Shown piece by piece: positions 22,989 to 31,656 of a stretch of 33,873 nt of DNA. The DNA is taken from assembly GCA_017555455.1 (NCBI GenBank), contig JAFZGJ010000037.1, positions 1-33,873 of the forward strand, read 5' to 3'. The stretch comes from Lachnospiraceae bacterium (GTDB taxonomy: Bacteria; Bacillota; Clostridia; Lachnospirales; Lachnospiraceae). Every line of letters starts with the position of its first letter. Position 1 is the first letter of the stretch. Below the pieces are notes generated by a model. The model ran no database searches and was not told the DNA's origin. It saw only the letters and a program-made list of their open reading frames with translations. A program made the position numbers and the translations under genes.

Positions 22989-24083
22989 ATGAATATGAAA
23001 AAATACTTGATATGGGGAACTGGACAGCTGGCAGAGATAAATTACGCTACATTGTTGTCTACGAGTTTACAAGAAAAAGTAAATATAATAGGGTTTGTTG
23101 ATAATAATAAAGATAAGTGTGGTAGGATATTTAAAGAGAAAATAGTATATTCGCCGAATGATATTGGTGAAATAGAATATGACTATATAGATATTTGGGT
23201 TGAAAAATACGAGAATGATATTAAGAATCAATTATTTAATGAATTATGTATACCTAAAGATAAAGTTAGGAGTATATATGGTGAAGTTAAGAAGGAAATG
23301 GAAAAGAATCATAAACAGTCAAATCAAGAAATAAAACTTTTTTTAGAAAAAGTTAAAGATACGCCAGGATTAAGAGTATTTTATTATGATTCAGTGAAGA
23401 AAACAGAAATGTATAAAGTATATAAGGATGAGAAAAATAATTATAATTATGTTTGGTTTGAAGGAAAGAAATTATATTTAGCAAAATCATATTCTCAATA
23501 TATCAAAATAAATGAAGAAGATTATATTTATGATATATGGGCTGAACAAGATCAAAATTCACCACATTTGTATGAAAGTGGAGAAGTTGTAGTAAAAGAA
23601 GGAGACATTTTAGTAGATGCGGGAGTATGTGAAGGAAATTTTGCGTTGCATCATATAGATAAAGTTAAAAAAGTATATCTCATAGAATGTGATAAAGAGT
23701 GGATGGAGGCATTAAAACTTACATTTGCTCCTTATAAAGAAAAAGTAGTATTTTGTAATAAATTTTTAAGCAATGAAGATTCGGAAACAACTATTACATT
23801 GAATTCATTGGTGAAAGAACCTATAGATTTCTTGAAAATGGATATAGAAGGAGAAGAAGTTGCTGCATTACTAGGTGCAGAACAGGTTTTAAAAAATAGT
23901 TTAAATTTAAAGTGTTCAATTTGTGCATATCACAAAAAAGAGCATGAGAAAAAAATAAATGAAATATTATTGGAGTACGGATTAAAAACAGAAGCATCAA
24001 AGGGATATATGGTTTTTATTTATGATAAAGAATTTTGGGATTATCCTGAGATCAGAAAAGGAATTATAAGAGGTATAAAATAA
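22989..24083 (+). CDS. FkbM-family methyltransferase with an N-terminal Rossmann-like module
   Basis: The 364-residue protein has the shared module at residues ~1-100 (KKYLIWGTGQLAEINYATLL, IIGFVDNNKDKCGRIF) and a C-terminal FkbM domain with ILVDAGVCEGNFALHH, VYLIECDKEW and FLKMDIEGEEVAALLGAEQV, then CAYHKKEHE. It probably O-methylates a sugar hydroxyl using SAM. ATG 22995 is an alternative start better spaced from AAAGG. It is the second of three FkbM genes. Unlike the one at 14797, the module is at the extreme N-terminus. It is followed by 430 bases without an intact gene, holding a transposase relic. Confidence 0.83.
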   Translation: MNMKKYLIWGTGQLAEINYATLLSTSLQEKVNIIGFVDNNKDKCGRIFKEKIVYSPNDIGEIEYDYIDIWVEKYENDIKNQLFNELCIPKDKVRSIYGEVKKEMEKNHKQSNQEIKLFLEKVKDTPGLRVFYYDSVKKTEMYKVYKDEKNNYNYVWFEGKKLYLAKSYSQYIKINEEDYIYDIWAEQDQNSPHLYESGEVVVKEGDILVDAGVCEGNFALHHIDKVKKVYLIECDKEWMEALKLTFAPYKEKVVFCNKFLSNEDSETTITLNSLVKEPIDFLKMDIEGEEVAALLGAEQVLKNSLNLKCSICAYHKKEHEKKINEILLEYGLKTEASKGYMVFIYDKEFWDYPEIRKGIIRGIK

Positions 24084-24229
24084 AATTCGAAACTTTAAAA
24101 CATTTACAGGAGAAGAAGATATTTGTATGCGAGGAAACTTTAATTGTAGATAAGATAGAGAATAAAATAATTGTACTATAATTGCATTAGAAGAATTTTA
24201 TAAGAAGTATAGCATTAAGTGAAGAGTGA

Positions 24230-24491
24230 ATCATATCAAGAAATAAATTTATATTTGGGGCTGATGAAACAAGTTTTGAAAAATTCTATTGTCGCCATTG
24301 TTGTTATAAATGTAACAGTAAGTAGCACCGTAAAGGACAGATGGTATCCGGAGAAAAGGATTTACCATTGTGGTGCAGAACGATTTTAAGTGGTTTGTCA
24401 TACTTCTGCGGATAGTATTCGAGAAAGAACTGCCAGTTTTGTTTGATAAAAGTTTTAGAAGGAAAAATAGGTAGTAAATTTGGCACTACCT
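24230..24491 (-). pseudogene. Degenerate transposase N-terminus (insertion sequence relic)
   Basis: On the minus strand, a frame from ATG 24486 reads NWQFFLEYYPQKYDKPLKIV and then SFSPDTICP. After a frameshift near 24335 a second frame continues with ATYCYIYNNNGDNRIFQ. Together they recall the 'CPxCGA...YIYxNNG' zinc-ribbon start of DDE transposases. A hairpin (AGGTAGT 24469-24475 with ACTACCT 24485-24491), followed on the minus strand by a T-rich run, lies at its start. Only the N-terminal part remains. The other part of the gap, 24084-24229, shows nothing recognisable. The exact insertion sequence family was not identified. Confidence 0.45.
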
Positions 24492-24513
24492 GTTATTTGG
24501 AGTGAGGATACAA

Positions 24514-25614
24514 ATGTATAAAGAGATAAAAGTTTCTATTATTACTGTTTGCTATAATGCAGAAACAACTATTGAAAAAACTATAAATAGTGTTCTTTCA
24601 CAAACATATCCTAATATTGAATACATAATTATTGATGGGAAATCAAAGGATAATACAGTAAATGTTATAAATAAATATAAATCTAAGATAGCTAAATTTG
24701 TTTCAGAACCGGATAATGGTATATATGATGCCATGAATAAGGGAATAAAAATGGCAACGGGTGATGTTATAGGCATTATTAATGCAGATGATTGGTATGA
24801 CAAAGATGCAGTTGAGAATATTTTAAATATCTTTCATAATTCAAATGCAGAGTTAGTTTATGGTAAAGCAAAGATGATATATCATGATCAGAGCTATTTT
24901 TATACAGCAAAGGCGGAACTTGAAAAATTATGGTATGATGTGAGAATAATGCATCCTACGGTGTTTGTGAAAAAAGAAGTATATGATAAATATGGTTTGT
25001 TTGATTTATCATATGAACTTGCCGCAGATTATGAATTGATTTTAAGATATTACATAGATAAAGTTAAATTCTTGTATATGGATGAGGTTGTTGTAAATTT
25101 TACATTAGGAGGAAAAAGTACTATAGAATTTGCTAAAGGTGTAAAGGAAGTGAAGGAAATTTCTTTGAAATATGCCTCGAAATATGTAGGTAATGATAAT
25201 TTATTTGATTTAATTGAAAATAGATACAAAGAAGCTTTATTTAATATGTCGTTGCAGGGACCATCAGATATTATAAAGACTATTTTTGAAAAATATTACA
25301 ATAATTGTAACGAAGGTATTTATATTTTTGGAACAGGTCATTTTGGAAAAGTATTTTTTAGAGTATTGAATGCTTTAGGAATATTAGTAAATGGATTTTT
25401 AGATAATAATTTAGATAAGCAAAAGGATTTAGAAAATATTAAAATATATACGCCTAAAATATTAGCAAGTGGTAATTATAATGTATTTATAGCTGTAAAT
25501 AATTGTAGTCAGGAAATAGTGGAGCAAATTAAGAGTTTTAATAATAAAGGAATAACATATTTAACGATATCTGAGTTGAAAAATCAGATATTTAATGTTT
25601 GTAATGAAGAATAA
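24514..25614 (+). CDS. GT2 glycosyltransferase with a C-terminal Rossmann-like module
   Basis: The 366-residue protein begins MYKEIKVSIITVCYNAETT. ATG 24514 is preferred over GTG 24502, which overlaps the ribosome-binding site. It is a classical GT-A family 2 enzyme: IEYIIIDGKSKDNT, EPDNGIYDAMNKGIKMATGD, the DxD-like IINADDWYDKDA, and MHPTVFVKKEVYDKYGLFD near the acceptor side. Residues ~265-360 carry the shared module (GIYIFGTGHFGKVFFRVL, GFLDNNLDKQ). It resembles WcaA-like and amylovoran-type GT2 enzymes that add hexoses. It follows the insertion sequence relic, so it may have a local promoter, but none was clear. Confidence 0.9.
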   Translation: MYKEIKVSIITVCYNAETTIEKTINSVLSQTYPNIEYIIIDGKSKDNTVNVINKYKSKIAKFVSEPDNGIYDAMNKGIKMATGDVIGIINADDWYDKDAVENILNIFHNSNAELVYGKAKMIYHDQSYFYTAKAELEKLWYDVRIMHPTVFVKKEVYDKYGLFDLSYELAADYELILRYYIDKVKFLYMDEVVVNFTLGGKSTIEFAKGVKEVKEISLKYASKYVGNDNLFDLIENRYKEALFNMSLQGPSDIIKTIFEKYYNNCNEGIYIFGTGHFGKVFFRVLNALGILVNGFLDNNLDKQKDLENIKIYTPKILASGNYNVFIAVNNCSQEIVEQIKSFNNKGITYLTISELKNQIFNVCNEE

Positions 25615-25648
25615 ATGATTAAACAAGAAAAAGGAGGAAAAGATAATT

Positions 25649-26595
25649 TTGAAAAAGAAGGTTATATTGTTTGGTCTGGGAAATTACTATAAAGAATATA
25701 AAGAGAAAATTGAAAAGGAGTTTAATGTTATTGGTGTTACCAGTAATAATGAGAATGAAAAAAGTTGTTCTCTAATTATATTGATTTAAAAAACGTATGG
25801 AATATGGAATATGATTATATTATTATATGTGTTCAGGCAGATTTAGAAATTTTTAATCAATTATTAAATATGGGAATTAAAAAAGATAAAATTTTGATTG
25901 CAAGCATATTGTTTAGTGATAGAAATTTGTTTTATTCGCAAAACAACGAAGATGCTATTGTAATTATGTTATTACATGTTTTAAAATTAACATATTCTGA
26001 TATAACATATCTTGAACTTGGAACAAATCATCCAGTGAATTTAAATAATACATATGGTTTGTATCGTTTGGGTGCTTGTGGCGTATTAGTAGAACCAAAT
26101 AAAGATTTACATAATTTTATAGAGGCTATAAGACCTAGAGATATATTAGTTAAAAAAGCTGTTAGTTTGGATGGGAATCCAGCAGAATTTTATAATTTAA
26201 AATCAAATGAACTTAGCACGTTGTCTTATGATAAATTAGATAAAGATTTTTGTGATACAATTGAAAGTTTTAAATTGAAAGAGACATATTTGGTAGAAAC
26301 AATAACAATTAATGAATTATTTGAATTAACAAGAGAAGTACCTGATGTAGTTTCAATAGATATTGAAGGTTATGATTATGCTGTATTAAATCAAATTAAC
26401 TTTAGAAAGCATCGTCCTAAGATTTTTATTATTGAAATGGGAGCATGGGGAGCTAAGGAACAAGATGGTAAACGTATCAAGGAATTACTTTTAAAGAATG
26501 GATATCTATTATTTCATAATAATGGAACAAATGGCATATTTATAGATGAAAAATATAGAGAAAGTATAAGACAATATATTGTTAATAAATATTAA
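25649..26595 (+). pseudogene. FkbM-family methyltransferase interrupted by a frameshift at an A6 run
   Basis: A TTG start (25649, AAGGAGG 11 bases upstream) opens the shared module: KKKVILFGLGNYYKEYKEKI, then NVIGVTSNN. This frame stops at TAA shortly after 25780. The module continues in another frame from about 25765 (LFSNYIDLKNVWNMEYDYII), followed by the FkbM-like domain: YSQNNEDAIVIML, ITYLELGTNHPVN, VLVEPNKDL, and VVSIDIEGYDYAVLNQI. One extra A in the A6 run at 25758-25763 would restore a single 315-residue frame. It is either a pseudogene, a slippage-switched gene in the OFF state, or a sequencing error. The C-terminal enzyme domain itself is intact. Restoring re-initiation at TTG 25765 is also possible. 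Confidence 0.75.
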
Positions 26596-26659
26596 AAATA
26601 TGTTGTTAGTTTTGTAAATAGAAATAGCATATACATTAAATATTTGTGAAGAAGCGAAT

Positions 26660-27595
26660 ATGAGGTATAAGGAAATGAAAAAAATAAAAATAAAATTTAC
26701 AGATTTCTGGCCGGGATTTGATTCATATAATAATTTTATATTAGAAAAATTTTCAGATAAATATGATATAGAAATTTCAGACGAGCCGGATTATGTTATA
26801 TATTCTGTTTTTGGATGGGATTTCCTTAATTATGATTGTATACGAATATTTTTTACAGGCGAAAACGTAAGACCGAATTTTAATCTTTGTGACTATGCAA
26901 TAGGGTTTGATTATCTAGAATTTGAAGATAGGTATGTAAGGTATCCTTTGGGGTATGTTTATGCAGAGGATAGAAGAATAGCATCTGGTTTATTTGGAAG
27001 AATACAGAGTGATAGTATTTTGAAAAAAGACAGGTTTTGTAATTTTATATATTCTAACGGAGATACAAGAACAAAAAGAGATGAGTTTTTTGATTTATTG
27101 AGTACATATAAAAAAGTTGACTCCGGAGGACGACATAGAAATAATGTTGGCTATAGAGTAGATAATAAATTAGAATGGCTTAAATCTTATAAGTTTACAA
27201 TAGCTTTTGAAAATTCTTTTGGAAATGGGTATGCAACAGAAAAAATAATAGAAGCATTTGCAGCGCATACGATACCGATTTATTTAGGAGATCCTTTAAT
27301 TGGAAATGAATTTAATGAAAAGGCATTTATAAACTGTCATAAATACAGAGATTTTGATGAGGTTGTAGATAAAGTAATAGAAATAGATACAGACGACAAA
27401 CTTTATATAGATATGCTCAAAGAACCTGTATTTTTAAATAGGAATATATTATCTGTATATAAAAATAATTTAGAGCAGTTCTTTAGTAATATATTTGAAC
27501 AGGATTTAGAGAAATGCTCTAGAAGGGTTAAATATGGAGTTGAACTAAGAGAAGAAAGAGTATTAATAAAATGGGTAAAAGAAAATGAATTGTGA
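26660..27595 (+). CDS. GT10 alpha-1,3-fucosyltransferase-like protein
   Basis: The 311-residue protein has the family GT10 hallmark at residues ~180-215: YKFTIAFENSFGNGYATEKI, followed by HTIPIYLGDP. The N-terminal half includes IRIFFTGENVRPNFNLCDYA and YPLGYVY, as in bacterial alpha-1,3-fucosyltransferases. It is predicted to transfer fucose (or a related sugar) from GDP-fucose to a glycan. It is one of few glycosyltransferases here without the shared Rossmann-like module. ATG 26660 is taken as the start; ATG 26675 is a possible alternative with GAGG 10 bases upstream. Its end overlaps the following GT2 gene by 11 bases. No GDP-fucose synthesis genes are in the window. Confidence 0.88.
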   Translation: MRYKEMKKIKIKFTDFWPGFDSYNNFILEKFSDKYDIEISDEPDYVIYSVFGWDFLNYDCIRIFFTGENVRPNFNLCDYAIGFDYLEFEDRYVRYPLGYVYAEDRRIASGLFGRIQSDSILKKDRFCNFIYSNGDTRTKRDEFFDLLSTYKKVDSGGRHRNNVGYRVDNKLEWLKSYKFTIAFENSFGNGYATEKIIEAFAAHTIPIYLGDPLIGNEFNEKAFINCHKYRDFDEVVDKVIEIDTDDKLYIDMLKEPVFLNRNILSVYKNNLEQFFSNIFEQDLEKCSRRVKYGVELREERVLIKWVKENEL

Positions 27596-28838
27596 TATAA
27601 AGGTCAGCATAATTGTTCCAGTTTATAATGTTGAAGTATATTTAAAAGAGTGTTTAGAAAGTATATTAATACAATCCTATGATAATTATGAAATTATATG
27701 TGTTAATGACGCTTCTACAGATAATTCATCTTTAATATTAGAACAATATGTTGAGAAAGATGAACGTATTAGAGTTTTAAATAATCAAATTAACAGAGGA
27801 TTATCCTATAGCCGTAACCGTGGGATAAGTGAAGCAAAAGGTGAATATATCATGTTTGTTGATTCTGATGATATGATTAAAGAAAATGCAGTAGAATCGT
27901 TAATAGATATATTAAAAGAAAAAAAATTTCCACAAATAATTTATTATGATATGGAAATAAGGAATGAAGGTTCTTGGGCAAAAGAACAGGTGGGGAAAAA
28001 AAAGAATAGTTTTAATTATAATAATAATGTATATGTCGGACTGGAATTGTACGAAAAATTTAATAATGATGCAGATGTTATTGTTGAAGCATGCAGACAA
28101 TTAATTAATAAAAATTTTTTGGTAGAAAATAATATATCTTTTTATGAGGGAATATATCATGAAGATGTATTGTTTTCTTTTCAGTGTGCAATGATCGCAT
28201 CTGAAGTTGTATATTATCAAAAAGAAATATATATATATCGTAGAAGAGATAATTCCATTATGGCGGTGATGAATTATAGACGGGTACAGTCATATTATAT
28301 TGTGTTTATAGAATTATGGAATTATTGGAAAAGTGGTGAATGGACAGAGGGTATTAATAAATTATTTGAGAAATATTTAAAAGAAGTGTATAAATTATTT
28401 ATCAAAGGTATTAAATATTATCCAAACCAGGGATTACAGCATTTTGGAAACAGCGCAGATGTTTTTATGTACGACATTTTAAAATCGGGAATAAATTCGG
28501 TTATGGAATATGTAAACTTAAAAGCAGAAGATATAGTAAAGATAAAAAAAGCATCACAAGTTATGGTATATGGAGCAGGAAATATAGGCGGTGAAGTTGT
28601 TCAGTTCTTGCAAAATCAAAATATAAAGGTAGAAAAGATAATAGTTACAAGTAGAAAGTCAAATGCAGAAATGGTGTTAGGAATACCTGTTGTCCAATTA
28701 GAGGATGTAGATTTTGATGAAGAAGTTTTAGTAATTGTTGCAATTCTTAGAAGTAATAAAAACGCAGTAGAAGCAGTTATTGATAATTTGAAAGGTAAAA
28801 ATATTAGTAAAATTATGATGTATGATGGAGAATTATAA
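27585..28838 (+). CDS. GT2 glycosyltransferase with a C-terminal Rossmann-like module
   Basis: The 417-residue protein starts with KVSIIVPVYNVEVYLKECLE, then YEIICVNDASTDNSS, NQINRGLSYSRNRGI and the DxD motif in IMFVDSDDMIKENAVE, all standard for GT-A family 2. The region FYEGIYHEDVLFSFQ resembles the acceptor-side segment of WaaV/Wcm-like enzymes. Residues ~325-417 are the shared module (VMVYGAGNIGGEVVQFL, GIPVVQLEDVDF). An A8 run (27997-28004) lies in the coding region. It overlaps the fucosyltransferase-like gene, so the two are co-translated and may act in sequence. Confidence 0.9.
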   Translation: MNCDIKVSIIVPVYNVEVYLKECLESILIQSYDNYEIICVNDASTDNSSLILEQYVEKDERIRVLNNQINRGLSYSRNRGISEAKGEYIMFVDSDDMIKENAVESLIDILKEKKFPQIIYYDMEIRNEGSWAKEQVGKKKNSFNYNNNVYVGLELYEKFNNDADVIVEACRQLINKNFLVENNISFYEGIYHEDVLFSFQCAMIASEVVYYQKEIYIYRRRDNSIMAVMNYRRVQSYYIVFIELWNYWKSGEWTEGINKLFEKYLKEVYKLFIKGIKYYPNQGLQHFGNSADVFMYDILKSGINSVMEYVNLKAEDIVKIKKASQVMVYGAGNIGGEVVQFLQNQNIKVEKIIVTSRKSNAEMVLGIPVVQLEDVDFDEEVLVIVAILRSNKNAVEAVIDNLKGKNISKIMMYDGEL

Positions 28839-28873
28839 ATATAATTTTGTTTAAAAAGAAGGAAGTATTGAAT

Positions 28874-30385
28874 TTGACAGAGCAAGAATTAATTCGATTA
28901 TGTATAAATAAAAAAATATATATTTATGGTGCCGGTATGGTTGGCGGATTAGTATTTAAACGGCTGACAGAACATGGTATTTGTAAAGAAAAAATTTCTT
29001 TTGTTGTTTCATCAGCAAACAGTAATCTCCAATACATGGGATGCATGGTGACAGATATTCATGATACGAAAATAGAAGATAATTCTATTGTTATTGTTTC
29101 TACTTTAAAGAAAAATCATTTTCAAATGATAAAAACATTATGCAATGTTGGAATTGAGAATTATTATATAGTAGATGAAGAACTATATAAAGAAATGGAA
29201 AAGGCATATGTAGATAATTATTTAATGTGTCATGAATTAAAATGGCAGAAAAAAGAGATTCTGTTTATGGCTTCCGATAATAACAGTTCATCGGGGGCTT
29301 TTTTATGTTTGGTGGATTTAAATAGAGAACTGAATAAAAAAGGAATTTCTACTTTGGTTATTTTACCCATGTATGGGAATGGCGAAGAATTATTAATTGA
29401 AAATCATATAGATTATACATATGTGTTATCAGAGGATTGGCTAAATGAAACGGGGGAATTGGAAAAAGATTTAACTGTGAATGAGAGCTCTATTAATCAT
29501 TTAGTTTCCTTAATTAAGAAGTTAAAGATTTCTTTAGTTCACAATAATACTACGTATACATATGTAGGAGCAGAGGCGGCCAAAAGAGCAGGAATACCAT
29601 ATATATGGCATATTCGAGAGTTTATTAAAGAGCAGGGATTTTGGTTTAATAATGAAAAAGAGGCATATAGAGTATTAAATGATTCAGAGGCTATAGTTCC
29701 GGTTTCTGAATATGTGGCAAATTGTTATGATGGATTTAATGAGGAGAAAGTAAAGATTGTTTATGATGGAATAGATATTGATAGATATTTAGATTATCAT
29801 GAAATTTTAACATCAAAAAGAATAGAAATATTGATGCCGGGAAATTTGGTTCCACTTAAGGGGCAGAAACAGTTGGTTGAAGCAGCGATTATTTTAAAAG
29901 ATAAGGGGTTAGATTTTAGAATTTCTTTTGTTGGAAGCGGTGAAGCAAATTATATTGCTGAATTAAGAAATATTATCAATGATAATAATTTAGAAGATAA
30001 TATACAATTTTATGATCGTACAAATGAATTGGAAAAATGGTATCAAAAATCAGATATTGTGGTGGTATGTTCCAGGTCAGAAGCTTTTGGACGAGTTACC
30101 GTAGAGGCACAATTAGCGGGCTGTCTTGTAATAGGAGCTAGATGTGGAGCAACCAGGGAGTTAATAAATGATTTCGGAACAGGTGTATTTTTCCAGTTAA
30201 ATAATTCGTATGATTTGGCAGAGAAGATAGAATGGGTTATTAATCACAAATCACAAGCAGAAGAAATAACTAATAAAGCCAGAGAAATAGCTAAAGCAAA
30301 TTTTGGCAAAGAAATAAATGCTGAAAAAATTCTTGCTGTATATGAAAGTATTTTAGGTAGTAACTTAGTAGATTTAATTAATTAA
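28874..30385 (+). CDS. GT4 glycosyltransferase with an N-terminal Rossmann-like module
   Basis: The ~504-residue protein has the shared module at its N-terminus (KIYIYGAGMVGGLVFKRL, GCMVTDIHDTKI), then a two-lobed GT-B family 4 enzyme. Features are SSGAFLCLVDLNRELNKKG, IPYIWHIREFI, ILMPGNLVPLKGQKQLVEAA and the EX7E-type region SEAFGRVTVEAQLAGC. TTG 28874 is chosen because AGGAAG (28860-28865) lies 8 bases upstream; TTG 28847 and 28868 are alternatives with poorer spacing. It is predicted to transfer a sugar with retention of configuration. It begins 35 bases after the GT2 gene. No ATG start is available in frame before the module. Confidence 0.85.
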   Translation: MTEQELIRLCINKKIYIYGAGMVGGLVFKRLTEHGICKEKISFVVSSANSNLQYMGCMVTDIHDTKIEDNSIVIVSTLKKNHFQMIKTLCNVGIENYYIVDEELYKEMEKAYVDNYLMCHELKWQKKEILFMASDNNSSSGAFLCLVDLNRELNKKGISTLVILPMYGNGEELLIENHIDYTYVLSEDWLNETGELEKDLTVNESSINHLVSLIKKLKISLVHNNTTYTYVGAEAAKRAGIPYIWHIREFIKEQGFWFNNEKEAYRVLNDSEAIVPVSEYVANCYDGFNEEKVKIVYDGIDIDRYLDYHEILTSKRIEILMPGNLVPLKGQKQLVEAAIILKDKGLDFRISFVGSGEANYIAELRNIINDNNLEDNIQFYDRTNELEKWYQKSDIVVVCSRSEAFGRVTVEAQLAGCLVIGARCGATRELINDFGTGVFFQLNNSYDLAEKIEWVINHKSQAEEITNKAREIAKANFGKEINAEKILAVYESILGSNLVDLIN

Positions 30386-30450
30386 TAGAATTTACTGAGA
30401 GAAAAGATATTTTGAAAGAGAAGATATCCGAAAACTAAGAGGGTAAAAGA

Positions 30451-31635
30451 ATGGAATCTCCTATTTATAAGAACGAAAGAAATAAATTAAATGGATTACT
30501 GACAGAAATAAAAGAGTATCCGCATTTATGCATCTACAGTGCAGGCAACCGTGCTAAAGAAATAATCCAAATGCAAAAAATCGGATTTTTAGAATTACAG
30601 AAACCAAGTTGTTTTTTTGTTACCGATATGCAAGGCAATAGGGAAAGTGTAGATAATCCTGAATACATAGATAATATTCCGGTGTATGTACTTGGAGAAT
30701 ATGAAAAAGTTATTAATAAATTAGGATTAATACCTGAAAAAACCGCTGTGTTGGTAGTTGCTATGGAACATTATCATCAGGAAATATCAGATTCTTTGAG
30801 TCAGACACCATTTAAAAATGTACATTATTTGACGGATATTATGGAGCGAATCCTGATTGCAGATTTTATGGAGTATTATTATCAAAAGCTTAGTATGGAT
30901 TTTCAGATGACAGAAATGTGTATCGGTGATGAGGATAATTTTGAAAGTAAGAAATCGGATTTTTCTGCAATGACATATATGGTTCAATGTGCACAAGATG
31001 TAAAACTTGTAGAAGAGAGAAAAGAGAGGGAATGGATAACACCATTACAGGCCGGGGCGGTATTGACAGACGTAAGAGTGGCAGAAGTAACGGATGCAGA
31101 CGGTGATAATATTTCTTTGAAAAATCCTTATTACAACGAAATGACCGGACTTTATTGGCTTTGGAAAAATACGAATTTAAATTATTCCGGAATTTGTCAT
31201 TATAGAAGACAGTTCGAATCGGATGTGGTATGGAAATATTTATGGGAAGAAAAAGCAGATGTAATACTTCCTATGCCTGCATTAGTTTATCCTGATTTGG
31301 CGGGTTATTATCTGAATTGGGGAGAGAAAGCATATTATGAGATGATGTTGCAGGTAGTGGAAGAAAAACATCCGGAGTATTATGAGACTGCATTATGGTG
31401 TGCCAAACATCCTATTTTTTATCCCAATAATATTTTTATTGCAAAAAGAGAAATATTAGAAGACTATTGTGAATTTGCTTTTTCTGTGATTGATGAAGTA
31501 GAAGAACGCATGAAAACTTATGAGGGAATGAAGCAAAAAAGATGTTGGCTTTCAGAGCATGTAACAACAATTTATTTCATGAAACATCAAGAAGATTATA
31601 GAATCTTTTTTTCTAATTTGAAAAGGTATTGGTAG
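30451..31635 (+). CDS. DUF4422-type glycosyltransferase with an N-terminal Rossmann-like module
   Basis: The 394-residue protein begins with a longer variant of the shared module (residues ~22-130, HLCIYSAGNRAKEIIQMQ, YIDNIPVYVLGEY). It then has a DUF4422 domain: LQAGAVLTDVRVAEVTDADG, NPYYNEMTGLYWLWKN, YSGICHYRRQF, KADVILPMPALVYP and CWLSEHVTTIYF. DUF4422 proteins are putative hexosyltransferases found in polysaccharide loci. GAGGG precedes the ATG by about 8 bases. Base composition from here to 32793 is visibly richer in G and C than in the preceding genes, more like the block at 2887-7865, so it may belong to the older part of the locus. Confidence 0.85.
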   Translation: MESPIYKNERNKLNGLLTEIKEYPHLCIYSAGNRAKEIIQMQKIGFLELQKPSCFFVTDMQGNRESVDNPEYIDNIPVYVLGEYEKVINKLGLIPEKTAVLVVAMEHYHQEISDSLSQTPFKNVHYLTDIMERILIADFMEYYYQKLSMDFQMTEMCIGDEDNFESKKSDFSAMTYMVQCAQDVKLVEERKEREWITPLQAGAVLTDVRVAEVTDADGDNISLKNPYYNEMTGLYWLWKNTNLNYSGICHYRRQFESDVVWKYLWEEKADVILPMPALVYPDLAGYYLNWGEKAYYEMMLQVVEEKHPEYYETALWCAKHPIFYPNNIFIAKREILEDYCEFAFSVIDEVEERMKTYEGMKQKRCWLSEHVTTIYFMKHQEDYRIFFSNLKRYW

Positions 31636-31656
31636 TATTTAAGGGAGTAAATTTCG

